Assembly (NCBI RefSeq): GCF_035222485.1
Contig: NC_085924.1
Location: 620,001-684,000, forward strand
Direction: 5' to 3'
DNA length: 64,000 nt
Origin: Podospora pseudoanserina
Taxonomy: Eukaryota; Ascomycota; Sordariomycetes; Sordariales; Podosporaceae
Part shown: piece by piece, positions 11,418-23,904 of the stretch
How the letters are laid out: every line of letters starts with the position of its first letter
How positions within the stretch are numbered: the stretch's first letter is position 1
Notes under the pieces: model-generated
Database searches by the model: none
The model's input: only the letters and a program-made list of their open reading frames with translations
What the model was told of the DNA's origin: nothing
Made by a program: the position numbers and the translations under genes

Positions 11418-14400
11418 TCACACTGACTTCCACCTCCACATGTTTGCAATCGTGCTCGCCCGACTCGGCCGTCTTCCTCCCTGTGGTTCCGCGCCGGCGT
11501 TCCGATGCAACGGCAACGCCCCGCTAGCCAGAGCAACACCATTCTCCTGATCTCTGATCTCCAGTTCTCTTCGTTTCTCAATCATAAACTCTCGCAGAGC
11601 ACGCGGTGAGGCGTTCGACAACTGTGTTGCAGTTCGGGCAGACTGTTTGCCCCCGACCTTGTTCGCAGCATCAAAGATGGCCCGGAATGCAGAAAAAAAT
11701 GCTGTCCGAGCCCAGGTGTTGAATGCGAGAGCCAGTGAGGCGCAGATGACGATACTTGACAGGACAACTGTGGCAGTACAACGTCAGCCGCTCGGCCCGT
11801 ACCTACTCAAAAGTCCGTATTTTGCTCCAAAAACTCACACATGTATACAAGTTGGGTACTCAGCCTCATGTAGCCCTCGTTTAACTCTTGCGCGTTCATG
11901 CCAAAGAAGGTGGCGAAGAAGGAAAGAGGAAGCTGATGATGTGCGCAGCTGGTCAGCACCCGTGTCACAAGGCTATAATATAGCGGAGCGGGGGGGGGGG
12001 GCAGTGAGGAGGACAGGTCAGCTTACGAAGAAAATGGTCACCACGGTGAAGACGACAATCGATCTGCCTTGCACAACGCTCTCGTCTGCCCTGCGGATGG
12101 CGGCCTTGGCCTCGATAATTCCCGACTGCTGTTGCTTCATGTCGAGGAGTTCTCGCAGCTACAGGAATTGCTGTCAGCATACCCAGATCCGCGATAACGA
12201 CGTGAGAGGAGGCAGTCACCTGACTCCGAGTATTGGCCTGTCTCTTCTCCAAATTCCAAAGCTCATCCCGGCGTAGTTTCATGTCCTCAATCAGAGCCGC
12301 TGCCCGTGCGAGGGCAGGCTTGAGATCAGAAGGGCCCTGAGATTCCGAGCTCATGGCCCTGAGCGCCTTCTCAAAGTCGCCCATCACGGTTATCTGCTGG
12401 GTGAATATCTCTTGCATGATCTGAAGTTGGTCTATGAGGTTCTGCGCCTCCATCAGCACCGACCATTCGAACTTGATGTTGAGAGACTTTCTCAGCAGTT
12501 CCTCTGCCGTTTGGAGTGGGTCTTGGGTGTTCATTCTCTTGACATCTCTTCCAAAACGTTCGTAAGCGTCGGTCTTCTTCTCTGACTGGACGCCTTCCAT
12601 GTCAGTGGCTGGCTTGCGGACGCACTGCCAGGTTGGTGAACTTACAATGCTTGAAATGGCAGAGCTAAACATGTCTACCACTTCGGGTCGGAGGTCCGGC
12701 TTGGTGCGGTCGAAGAACACTTTGGAACATTCGTCGATAATGATCAACGCCAAGTCGTAGACCGAGGTGATTTGGGCATGGTCGATGGCCCCCAGGTGAT
12801 CTCGAATGGCGCGATGCACAGCAGACGGGTCTGGCTTATTGCGGCCCCACCGGCGGGGAAAGGCAGATAGAATGGTGTCTGTAACTTTTCCTTAGCAAAA
12901 GTCTGGAGCCAAGTCGTAAGCAAGCAGCTCACTCTCGTCCAAGATCCACAGCCATAACTGGTCAACCATCACCACCCTTGGGATAGCCTCTGGGTCACTT
13001 CTCATCTGCGTGGCCCGGTAAACAACTTGTTGACGATCTCTCTGCGTTGTGTCGTCCGCCGTCCAGTAGTAGTATTGCTCAAGCGTCCTTCGTGGGTGAA
13101 GGGGCGATGGAGAGTAAAGGTGGTTTGTGATCAGGCGCCAGTCTGCCGCTTCGTCTATGAGCTGATACAGCTTCGACGCCTGCCACAGGTAGCTCCCGAG
13201 AGGCGATTGCGGCCTCCATGATGGGGACCCTTCGTCCCATTCCCCGAATTCCGACGTGGTGCTGTTCATCCGTTGAGCTCGGGCTCGAGCTCTGTCGACA
13301 ACGCTGCCCCAAGTCCCTTTCCGCTTGCTCAGACGCTCGTAGGCAAACTCCTCTTCGTTCTCGAGTCGTGTCTTGCGCATCACATTGGTCATTCTGACAA
13401 GCCTCTTCTCGATTTCCCAGTGCAGGTAAGGCATCTGCACCTCTGGTCAGACCATGGGCAGTTGTCAGTGTCATCTGGAGGAGGCTCACTCACAAAAAGC
13501 ACAACATCTTGCGGCTGCGAGGAAGAATGATGATACGCGTGTGTTGCAGACGCGGCCGGAGGCTTGGCTCCCTGCTTCGGCGGAGGGGATGGAATAAGAG
13601 CGCAACGGGGGCGTATCTGGCGTGAGTGAGGAGGCATGTGACTATCACCACCGCCTCGTTCTTGGCCGTGCCACAGCTCGCGCTTCAGAAGCTTCTCAGT
13701 ATTCGACTCGGACTTCTTGGCCCCCGGCTGGAACAGTTTCCTCTGGTGCAGTCCTCGGTGAGCGTCAAACCGAGAGTCGTCTTCGCCATAGTATCGCGAG
13801 ATGGCATCCTTGAGCTTGGTCAGCAAGCATACAGCGCCACGGACCGCATGGTCTGCTCCATACCTCAACCCACTTCATGTTATTAGCCTGAAGGTGAAAG
13901 TATCGTAGCTTTGTCCGGTCTTGGCTTCGTCTCAACGGTGTTTGATTCTTGTCGTACAGAAGCTTCTGCACAGCAATCTTTTGGTGTGGAAACCTGCCGT
14001 GGCAGAGGGGATGGTCCAGGTCCACGCCGCCTTTGCCCTTCTCAAACTGAATCAGCCAACCATTGTAGCCGTAATTCGACACGGTGTGGTCATCGTCGAT
14101 GCTGTCTTCCTGCGAGTAAAGGCCCTCAATGTAGCTGTCGGGTGCCACTGATCGCTGAAGGCTGGTATACTGCTGAGTCGGCCATTGCTGCACTTGCTTG
14201 AGAATGAGACGGTCCCGGTTATGCTGCTGCCGGCGGGTCCCAGATGACCTGGCAATCTCAACCTCGATACGGGGGAGATCCTCCTTGCAACGACGAGAAG
14301 CTCTCTCTCTCCAAGTGGTGTGAGCTCGTTGGAGAGACTCGAGCAGCGTGATCCGGTCAGATTGGGAGAGCCGATGGCCCGAGAAATAGTCCCTCAAGAA

Positions 14401-14562
14401 GCCGATGCGACGCAGCTCCTTTCTGACAATTTCTTTCTCCGGGCCGGAAAAGCTTGCATAGAGATCTTTTCTCTTGGAGAACCTGGCGGCGAGGAATGCT
14501 GCCCATGCGTCGATGATAGGCACGGGGTCAGCGTACTGGTCCTCGACGATGTACGGCTGCAT
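11418..14562 (-). CDS. CorA-like magnesium transporter, eight exons
   Basis: Exons on the minus strand: 14562-13864, 13808-13494, 13440-12933, 12878-12646, 12585-12220, 12158-12027, 11932-11839 and 11767-11418. All phases agree, giving 898 residues. The fungal CorA-like signature is clear: LRYFHLQANNMKWVE near residue 220, LWLWILDENTILSAFPRRW around 500, a long helical region, then the first membrane helix (SIVVFTVVTIFFLPLSFFA) ending in FFGMN at about 760-764. A second helix (YMFVLSSIVICASLALAF) follows, and the C-terminus is basic. GMN is the ion-selectivity loop of CorA channels, so a divalent-cation channel of the plasma or organelle membrane is likely. The acceptor of exon 3 could be six bases further in. 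Introns are 54-94 nt. The third and fourth introns are canonical GT-AG with CTGAC-like branch sites. Confidence 0.9.
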
Positions 14563-15278
14563 CTGAGTTCACGGGCCTCAACGGCGCGAGGGTGGTTTAG
14601 GGTGTCCCCAGCATCTGCGACGGAATAGTTGAGAGATGGATAGAGAGGAGGTTGGTGCTGGAGTTGGCGAGATTGTGGATGCGTTGTCGTGCAGAGTTGC
14701 AGATGCTGCGGCCCAATCCGAATGGCATGTTGCAGTGCTATGGCGAGACTTGGCGGGGCTCCCTCCAGCTGCACGTCGGGCGTCTTGTCACGTCCTATTC
14801 GCGGATACGGCGTGGCATGTCGGGGGCTTTGCAGCAACCATTGATCCACCTTTCCTTCTTCCGGAAGGGGGCTCTGCAGCATCGTAATCTTGGTCAATTG
14901 TTGATCTCGGACACTACATCAAGATACACGATTTAGAATCCTCGACCTGTTTCTGTTCCTGGAGACCTCTCGTCCCGGTGCCACATTGTGACATGACTGT
15001 GCTCGAGAAAGGCCCCGAGTCCAGCTGTTTCAAGTCCACACATGTTCTTGCACCTGCTTTTGCTCCGGTTCCCTTGTTCCAAAACATTCCACCCCTTGGT
15101 TCATTATTCGTGGCATCATTAGGCATTATCATGTTGCGTTTACTCGTCTCGTCATCCTCCAAGCCGTCGCCGACATCCTTGCTGATCAGACGAATCGCAC
15201 CCGCGCTGGCGCTGTCGGACCGTCAGCACTGGTTCAAGGCAGAGAACAGAAGAGATAGCAGGAAGAAAAAGCTGCAGG
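14563..15278. other. Intergenic region upstream of the CorA-like gene
   Basis: Probable promoter of the CorA-like gene together with the 3' end of the small membrane protein. Open frames of 80-104 codons are present on the plus strand but show no domain. Confidence 0.45.
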
Positions 15279-15632
15279 TTACCCAGGCTTGACAGAAAGC
15301 GACGGAGATGAAGATGGACTGCTCGTACTGGGAACCGTGATGTGGGATTCGCCTGAACAAGTTGAGCAATAGTCGTTGCTATTGTCCGGCGCCCACACTA
15401 CTTCCACAGGCCGAGGTGCAGATATTGGGTAGTAGGTACCTGAATACCACCACGCGTCCCAGTAGCAGCGCTTCACTGCCCAAAAGAACAAGAGAGCAAA
15501 CACGGCGCTTCCCAGGACGGCCAGCAGGATCACCACTCCTGATGTCTCTTCGGGTGTCGGTGGTGATGTGGATGTGCCATCTCGCAGGGCGAGTTTGGCC
15601 GTGGTCGATGAGGCATAGTATCCTGGCGGCAT
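15279..15632 (-). CDS. Small single-pass membrane protein
   Basis: From the ATG at 15632 the frame gives 117 residues (MPPGYYASSTTAKLALRDG...). A Ser/Thr/Pro-rich head precedes one clear transmembrane segment (VVILLAVLGSAVFALLFFWAV, about residues 33-53) and a KR stop-transfer. The tail holds Trp/Tyr clusters, a CSTC pair and Ser/Pro repeats. The frame continues upstream to 15683 without an ATG, so a short first exon may be missed. Head-membrane-tail layout resembles small fungal surface proteins; no named family is recognised. Confidence 0.55.
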   Translation of the reverse strand: MPPGYYASSTTAKLALRDGTSTSPPTPEETSGVVILLAVLGSAVFALLFFWAVKRCYWDAWWYSGTYYPISAPRPVEVVWAPDNSNDYCSTCSGESHITVPSTSSPSSSPSLSVKPG

Positions 15633-16236
15633 ATTGTCGTAGTCATCCCCGAGGGCGTGTGCTCGAACAGGGTACTCTTCCACCGGGCAAGGAGAGGGTT
15701 GTTATTATCGAGGGCATTTTATGAGGTTGGCCCGAGAGAGCCGCAGCCCGGCCCGGTTGTTTGGTGATTGCCTTGGGAGCACCAGAGTAGCCATTGTTGC
15801 GCCATGCTCATTTCTGCAGTGGATTGTTGACATTGGTTGCTAGTCGTGGTCAACCGCATTTGAGGCTACACCTGGCGCCCTTCAGGTACACCTCATGGTT
15901 TGTCAACCTTGATGTTGAGATAAGCCTTGGAGCAGAGGGGCACACCACCCACCCTGGAAGGCTGATGGCGCAACTGGTGTGTGCCCCATGGCCTGGAGAG
16001 CCAACTTGCACTATCTTCTTCCCTGCAAGATATGGCGCTTCAAAGTTAGCAGCAGATAGTCAGTGGGTTCTCTTATTCATCTGTCAACAACCCCTCATTG
16101 GCTCGCTTGGCCGATCACATCGCCGCCAGCAGATGCCCCCCACTCAGCGCAAACAACGGGCACTGGATGGATGAGGTGACGATTCCATCCCCTCTTCTCT
16201 TCTCTTCTCTTCTTCTCTCCATCCAACAGTCTTCCG
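15633..16236. promoter_or_regulatory. Divergent intergenic region with CT tract
   Basis: It lies between the small membrane protein and the amidohydrolase. A CT-rich tract (TTCTCTTCTCTTCTTCTC, about 16196-16216) sits just before the amidohydrolase ATG, a common feature of fungal core promoters and start regions. Confidence 0.5.
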
Positions 16237-19188
16237 TTGGTCAAAATGGACGTGGACGGAAAGCGCCGTCTGTCTCTTCAACAGCCCGTGCCTGGCCGTC
16301 CGCGCTGGCAAGGGCGCAGCAGGCCTCGGAGGACAGCTCGGAGAACAGCCGGCCTGTTGCTCTCAGCGTGTTTGTGCTTTATCGCGTACGCCCAGTGGAG
16401 GCAGCTCCCACACTCACCATCTTCTGTGCCGCCGGCCGGCTCGGACATCACAGTACACGGCCTCTCGGTCAAGCGCCTGCAGGACGACCTTGCCACGTGT
16501 AGTGCCCTGCGCAGGAAACCTCAGGATCCCATCGGCCTCGGACGCAAGGAGAACAGCCGCTACATCGACGGCCATGCCCCCACGCTCGTCAAGAACGCCA
16601 CCGTCTGGGTTGGCGAACCAAAAGAAGGCACCGACCCCGAGGCTGCTCGCAACGGAAAAGGCTACGGCTGGATTCGCTCTGATGTCTACCTGGAATACGG
16701 ACTCATCAAGAAGGTCGAGGCCGCCATCGGCCTGTCCTCTGTCGCGTCTGACACCATCGTGTTCGACGCACGTGGCCGGCCCTTGACGGCCGGCATCATC
16801 GACATGCACAGTCACGCTGGTGTGGGATCGCTGCCTAGTCTCTGGGGTAACGAGGATACCAACGAGATGTCGGCCAACATTAGTCCCTTTGTGCGTTCCA
16901 TCGACGCCCTTCACCCAGGTGACCCTCAGATCCAGGTGATCAAGTCCGGCGGCGTAACCACAAGTCTTGTGCTGCCAGGGTCTGGAAACAACATGGGCGG
17001 TGAGGCATACGTGATCAAGCACGCTGTTGGAAAGGCTGATGGGAGAAACGAGACAAGCGCCGCCGACCTGCTGGCTGACCCTGACCGGAACTGGAGGTAC
17101 ATGAAGATGGCGTGCGGTGAGAATGCCAAACGAGTCTACGGAAGACCAGGAGAGGCGGGGCCAATGAGCCGGATGGGCGAGAGCTGGGACTTTCGCCACG
17201 CCTTTGAACAAGCAACCAAAGTGGTGCGGGAGCAAGATGACTGGTGTGACACCGCTGCGGCCCACGGCGTGCACAATCACAGGAGCTACCTTCCACAGGA
17301 GCTAAGGTGGGAGTCGCTCGGTGCTCTGTTACGCGGCCAGGTGCACCTGAACACGCACTGTTACACCATCAGCGATTTGGAGGCGTTCATCGACCACACG
17401 AACGAGTTCAAGTTCAAGCTCCGAGCATTCCACCATGCCCACCAGACATTTCTGGTCCCCGAGGTGAGTGCTTGTCTGTGACATGATGGGTGTGTCGCCT
17501 CAAGACTAACGGTCTGCCAGATCCTCAAACGTGCCTATGGTGGAGACCCTCCTGCCTCCGCTTTGTTTGCGGATAACATGTATTACAAGGCCGAGGCCAA
17601 TGTTGCGAGCGAATTTGCTGGGAAAATGCTGTGGGACAGCGGCCTGACGCCCATCTATGTCAGCGACAACCCGGTGTTGAATGCCCAGCATGTTCTTTTC
17701 GAGGCTGCCAAAGCGTACAAATACGGTCTGCCATACCATGCGGCTCTTGCTTCCGTCACCGCAGCGCCCGCAGAGCGCCTCGGGTTCGGGCAGCGGCTGG
17801 GGAAGATCAAGCCCGGATATGACGCCGACGTTGTGGTCTGGGACAGTGACCCGTTGAGCGTCGGTGCCACGCCAGTCCAAGTTTGGATTGACGGAACAGC
17901 CCAGCTCGAGGACCCAGTGGAGTTGGACAAGCCGGCCGTGGAGCTTATTGTTCCCGACCAAGATCTTGCCCATCTCCCAGGCGAGCCTGTTCAGGCGGAC
18001 GAGGTGGTATTCACCGGGGTGACTCATGTCCTTCTCGACGAGACCAGTGTGGATCGCAAGATCGGTGCCAAGGGAATTGCTGTGGTCTTTTCCAAGGGCC
18101 GGTTGACCTGTCTTGGGGACTGTCAAGACGAACTGCAGGCTGCCACCAAGTCGAACACCCCCGTCATCCAGCTCAAGAACGGATACCTGACCGAGTCCTT
18201 TACGGCCTTTGGCTCCAAGATCGGCCTCAACGCTATCGACGCAGAGAATGATACCGACGACGGGCCGAATCCCAATACGTTTGTCCGAGCAGAGGACGGT
18301 CTTGTTCTCGACAATCAAAAGACAAACGCGTCCTACACGTATGGTGTCACCAAGGCGATTTCAGCTCCCTCATTCAGGGGTGGTTTCAGTCACCGTGGCA
18401 CGAGCGTGGGGTTCTTGACCGGCGCAAAGACGGTGGTGGGACAGGACGCTGTTTTCGCAAGTGATGTGTCAGCCCACTACACTTTCGATACTTCAGTCAA
18501 ACAGGATGGCACGCCGTCTATTTCGGCCGCTGTTGGAAGCCTTCGTCGGAAGCTTTTGGAGGCCCACGCTTCGTCGAGCTCTGATGAGACGACAAAGGAT
18601 GTGCACTCGGAGTCGGCATTCCTCCAAAAGGTGGTCAATGGCTCTCTGCCTCTTGTCATCACAGTCCACAGCGCCGATACCATCGGGGCTCTGATCAAGG
18701 TCAAAAAGGCGGTGGATGAGGTGACGAAGGCGTCTATTCGACTGGTCATCTTGGGTGGTGCTGAATCTTGGCTCGTCGCCGAGGAGCTGGCGGCTGCCAA
18801 GGTCGGTGTGGTATTAGCCCCCTTGCAGTCGTATGCTGTCAGCTGGGATCAGAGGCGGGCTTTGACCGGTGCTCCCCTCACCAACGGAACCGCCGTTGAC
18901 AAGCTGTTGGAGGCTGGTGTGGTGACAGCCATCGGGTTGGAGGAGGACTGGCTGGTGAGGGACTTGGGCTTGCTGGCCGGGATTGTGTACCGGAACGGCG
19001 GTGGCAAGGTGGATGAGAAGGGAGCCCTTGACTTGGTAAGTGGTAACATTTACAAGCTTCTGGGACTGAAGCAGCCTGGATCTAAGTCCGGACATTTTGT
19101 AATCTCCGAAGGGAGTCCGTTGGATATTGGGTCGAGGGTGAAGGCCGTTGGGGGCGGGGCTGGCCAGGTCACGATGTTTGCCAAGTAA
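16237..19188 (+). CDS. Membrane-anchored amidohydrolase-family protein
   Basis: Two exons, 16237-17463 and 17521-19188, join in phase 0 to give 964 residues. After a basic stretch there is one hydrophobic anchor (TAGLLLSACLCFIAYA, about residues 40-57), so it is probably a type II membrane protein. The catalytic part resembles imidazolonepropionase-like amidohydrolases. DMHSHAG (about 189-195) gives the HxH metal pair, FHHAH (about 398-402) the next histidines, and YVSDNP (Asp about 458) the usual last metal aspartate. KIKPGYDADVVVWD closes the composite beta domain. The last 400 residues repeat the general layout without an obvious second metal site. Substrate is unknown; a hydrolase acting on cyclic amides or peptides in the secretory pathway is inference. 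Confidence 0.88.
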
Positions 19189-19918
19189 ACAGTGGCGTGC
19201 GGTTTCATTCTTGTCGGTGATAATACGAGACATTCACGTAATGTGTATGTAGCCACCTGTAGCCGCTTGCTAGGCATCAGTGTCGATGTTCTGATATCTG
19301 TGAACATCCAGACTGTCATTTACAGGGAAATCCGATACAGATTTCGCATACTGCCAAACGCTGAAGAAGATTTCTCTCCCTATCTTCTACATTCACACCC
19401 CTGAGTCTTCCAATAAACCTGAAGCATATAACCGCCGACAGAAAATAGAAATCGAAAATAAAACGGGCTGTAGAAAATAGAGGTACTTCGGCACAGCCCA
19501 GGCCCTTACCTTAGGTATATAGTCGTTTGTTCCTCCCAGCCTACCCGCAAATCTCGGGTCTTGGGGTTTTTAATATCGGGCCGATATACTATAATCCTGT
19601 AAGATTTCGAAGGCTTTTGGGAAACCGGCGGTAGGACGGACTATCCCCTTCTTAAGTACGTACTGTTTATCCTAGTTTAGTAACCCCCTTTACTCGCCTA
19701 TCTAGCATATACTTCCTACTCACTCGTACTACATTTTAATCCTACTATTAACTCGATATAACCTAAATAGTATTATTCGGCCTATCTTTTCGTGGAGCTA
19801 ATTATAGATTTAGCACCGACGACTTCCTAACTCGCAATAAGGTTTAAATAGCCCCAATATATATCTATATCTAAATTAACGCAGCTAATAAACCTATTCC
19901 GAACTTATTAAGGAAGAG
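19189..19918. other. AT-rich transition into the transposon block
   Basis: The first 200 bp are probably the 3' end of the amidohydrolase gene. From about 19,430 the base composition drops to AT-rich with many TA dinucleotides, as expected of RIP-altered repeat remnants. No recognisable coding frame remains. Confidence 0.6.
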
Positions 19919-20368
19919 TGTCACAGTTAACCTAACGGCAGGCCGCGCAGTATGTGGGGCGCAGGACGTCCCCAGCCAATCATTAGAAAAGTCAGGAGAC
20001 AGCTAATTGGGGCTAGCCAGAGAGTGCTATGGCGCCAAGGCCCACGAGCACTCTGCAGGATACAAGATGCTCGGGGTGATCGAAGGCATAGCACGACGAG
20101 CACTCTGCAGGATGCAATGTGCTAGGAGTGATCGAGGGCATAGCACGACGAGCACTTTAGGGTCTTAAGGTTTATATATACGGAGGAACTGGCTAGTATA
20201 GATAGATAGTTCCGCAATATATAATATAAGTTATAATCGTTAGTATTTAGACTATTATAATAGAGATAAGCCGTTATTATATACTATTTAGCTATGCCGA
20301 ATTAAGATTATTTAGAAGTACCTTTAATTAGTATCCTTTTTAAAGGTTCTAGATAGAGGTTCGTTATA
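19919..20368 (+). repeat. 5' LTR of element A
   Basis: About 450 bp, beginning TGTCACAGTTAACC and matching the LTRs of element B along its length. It is shorter mainly because it has two rather than three copies of an internal 52-nt repeat (20047-20150). It is altered by many transitions. Confidence 0.88.
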
Positions 20369-22440
20369 CGTTATATATTTACTTTAACTCGATTATAAAT
20401 AAATTAAAAGTATTTTTTTATTATTATAGTCAAACCTAAAAACGTTTAAATAGAAAGCGTCCCGCCTAGCCTAAATACCGAGGGACTTTCTATTAAACCT
20501 ATATTTTTTACCGTAAAATAGGGTTTTAAGCGTTTTAAAGAATTTAAAAACGAAACTTAATAAACCTAAAAACAAGTTCTCGTTATTTTAATTACGTTTA
20601 AATCGATTATTAAGTTTCCGGTATTAAAGTACTATAAAGGAGAAAAGGTAAAACTTAAAAGATTCTTAATTTAGTTTAAAATTTATTTTCGTTAATACCT
20701 AAATTAATTTATTAGCGAAAAATAAAAAGTAATTTTCGCGGTTATTAGGTTTAAAGATAGGGCTTTTATATAATTCGAATTTATTTTCGATAATTATTAT
20801 AAGTAAAAGCTAGAAAATTAAAAAAAGATTACCGTAAAATACTTCGAGAATTACCGTATTTTTAAAGCTAAATTTAAGGAAGTATTTAAAGAGTATAATA
20901 AAGTAAAGCGCGTGTAAAGAAAGCTTTTAAGCTTACGCTAAACGCGTTCGGCAGTTAATTACGTAACTTAATTTAAAATTAATAATTTACGTAATACTAT
21001 TAACGATAAAAAGTTAATATAACTTTTTTATTATAGCTTTAAAGAAAAAGTAAAAAATAAATTATAAAAAAATCGAAGCCCGATACTATTAATAAATATA
21101 TTATTATAGCTATACGGATCGATAATTAGTAATTTAAGCGTTATATAAAAAAGAAAAGCTATAGTAAAGGTATTTACGGTAATAACTATAAGAAATATTT
21201 TAATAATAATTATTTTAACGATAAATATAAATAAAAATATTTTAATATTAATTATTCCGGTACTATATATTTAAGACCGATAAACGTCGATATTATATAG
21301 TAGTAAAGGCCGTAAGGCCGGAGCTAAGATAGAAATAACCTTAAATATTTTAATTATAGTAAAGTAAAATACTTTGAGAAAGACTATAGGGTACCTAAAC
21401 GGCTCGGATAAAAAAAAAGATTATATTAATTATTATATCGAAAAAACGAGGATTATAAAAGTAATAATTATCGGATATTAATAAAGTAAAGTAGTAAACT
21501 CCGAAAAGAACTTTAATTAATATACCGAATAAAAAAATATAAAGTTTTAAAAAATGGAAGAAATACTAAAAAGGCTAAAGGCAAAGTATAAAGAAAGAAA
21601 CATTTAAATATAAATATTATAGGATTAATTAATATAGATCGCTATAGAAATTATTACGGAAATCGTTAAAAGTAATAATCTCGTATAAAAACTTATTAAA
21701 TAAATATATTAAAAAGGTAATATAGTAAATATAAAATTATTATTTTATAAAATATATTATAACCTATAAAGCTCTTATATAAAAGTTAAAAAAATATTGA
21801 AAAGGTAGGAAAGTCGTTAATATTAAGATCGCGAAATTATTAAGAAATATATTAATATTTATATAGTATATACTTTATAAAGGAAATATAATATAGCTTT
21901 AATCTAAGTATCTAGAATATCGGAAAGTACTTTAGTTTTAATATATTATATATAGATATATAAAATATTATTAAAGTAAATTACTATATAGCTATTAGCC
22001 GGTATAAAAAGTAAGTAACGAAAGTAAATTATAATAAATTAAAAGGATTATAATTTAATAGAAAAAAACCTAATAAAAGGACCTAAACTATTATATTTTA
22101 TAAAGGATTTAAACCTAATTAAATTAAAGAATAACCTCTAAATTATCTAAATTATATTAAAATATATAAGGTATTACGTTAAATATATAAATAATTAAAA
22201 TATAAACGATAATATATATTTATAAAAAAAATAATATTAAAATAATATTTAAGTCTAAACTACGTTATATATTTACGAGAAAAAGTTAAGTAATATTATT
22301 AAACTAAAACGCTTAAAACTAAATAAAAAAATCGCTATCGAGCGTAAATACGAAAGAATATTAAAAACGGAAAATAAAAGGAAGTTAAGCGGATATAGTT
22401 AAAAAACTTTATATTATTAAATAACCCGGAGTAGGAAAAC

Positions 22441-22824
22441 TGTCACAGACCAACTATATGGTAAGGCAGGATGGAGACTGCAGCCGGCCGTGGTGGCCAA
22501 TCAGGTGGAAGGAAACGACGGACCTGCAGGACAGTGGGGCGCTCACTCTTGGCAGAAGTGAGCCGGCTTACCTGGCTCACTGGTGAGCGTGGTGAGCCAG
22601 GTACGGAGGTACCTGGAGGATAGAGGTCTATATATACGGAGGAACTGGCTGGTCTAGATAGACAGTTCCGCAGTATGCAATACAAATCACAATCGTTGGT
22701 ATTCAGACTATTGTGATAGAGACAAGCTATTGTTGTACACTGTTTAGCTGTACCGAACCAGGATTGTTTAGAAGTGCCTTCAACCAGTATCCCTTTCAAA
22801 GGTTCTGGATAGGGGTTCGTCACA
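22441..22824 (+). repeat. Solo LTR, type 2, with AAAAC target duplication
   Basis: 384 bp, starting TGTCACAGACCAAC and ending GGTTCGTCACA. It is flanked on both sides by AAAAC (22436-22440 and 22825-22829). It therefore inserted into element A and later lost its body by LTR recombination. The second half (from TCTATATATACGGAGGAACT) matches the LTRs of A and B, while the first 180 bp do not. It is much less AT-rich than its surroundings, so it is younger than the damage in A. Confidence 0.9.
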
Positions 22825-23360
22825 AAAACGCTTTTAAATAATATATCTATTTAAAAAAAATAATTCGCGGCCTTTTATAAAAGCCGTTAACCTTTAATAA
22901 ACTATAAATAGTATTTTCGAAGGTATTAATATAAAGTACAAGTATAGGATAACGACTCGGTACTCGTTAGCGAAGTCGTTACTATATAAAGAAAAAATAA
23001 AAAAAAATAAACGCTTTTAAATTATAATATTTTAAAAAAATCTTTAAATAGTAATATTAGTAAATAGTAATATAGAAACGATTTTAATTTCGTTATAGTT
23101 CGTATATTAAACCTATATACTATAAAAGAAAAAAAAGAAATAAATTATTATATAAAAACTATTTTGTATATAAAAGGTTTATAAGAAAATATTAATTTTG
23201 AATATTATAATTAAAGGAAAAATAATATTAATTATATTAAATATTATAAATATAAAACCCTTAAAGAATATAATCTTAAAGTAATTATAGTATAAAGACT
23301 ATAATTTAAATATTAATTAAAGGAACGGTAATTACTTATAATTAAAAAAGCTTTAAAAGT

Positions 23361-23856
23361 TGTCACAGTTAACCCAACAGCAGGCCGCGCCACATGTGGG
23401 GCGCAGGACGCCCCTAACCTATCGTTAAGGAGGTCAGGGGATGACTAATCAGGGGTAAGCAGAAGTGTTATAGCGCCAAGGCTCATGAGCACTCTGCAGG
23501 ATGCAATGTGCTAGGAGTGATTAGAGGGATAGCACGACGAGCACTTCGCAGGATGCAATGTGCTAGGAGTGATCAGGGGGATAGCACGACGAGCACTTCG
23601 CAGGATGCAATATGCTAGGAGTGATCGGGGCCGTAGCAGGGCGAGCACCTCACGGTCCTAAGGTCTATATATACGGAGGAACTGGCCGGTGTAGATAGAC
23701 AGTTCCGTAGTATGCAATTCAAGCTTGTATTCACGGTATCTAGTGTTTACATTGAGACATCTTATTGTGCACTGTTTAACTGCACCGAGCCACGATTATT
23801 TAGAAGTGCCTTCGACCAGTATCCCTTTCAGAGGTTCTGGATAGGGGTTCGTCACA
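23361..23856 (+). repeat. 5' LTR of element B
   Basis: 496 bp, beginning TGTCACAG and ending GTTCGTCACA. It contains three 52-nt direct repeats (23488-23643) and a TATA-like TCTATATATACGG at about 23665, which probably marks the U3/R promoter. Confidence 0.93.
23488..23643 (+). repeat. Three 52-nt direct repeats in LTR U3
   Basis: Units begin AGCACT at 23488, 23540 and 23592. Within each unit, AGCAC near the start and GTGCT about 20 nt later can pair as a short hairpin. The same array recurs in the 3' LTR (30623-30778), with two units in element A (20047-20150). Confidence 0.88.
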
Positions 23857-23904
23857 CGTTGTATACTCACTTTAACTCTATCACGGATAAGTTAAAGGCG
23901 TCTT

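Noticed and set aside
23488-23643. CRISPR-like array
   Set aside because: The 52-nt units are directly adjacent without spacers and lie inside an LTR of a eukaryotic element.
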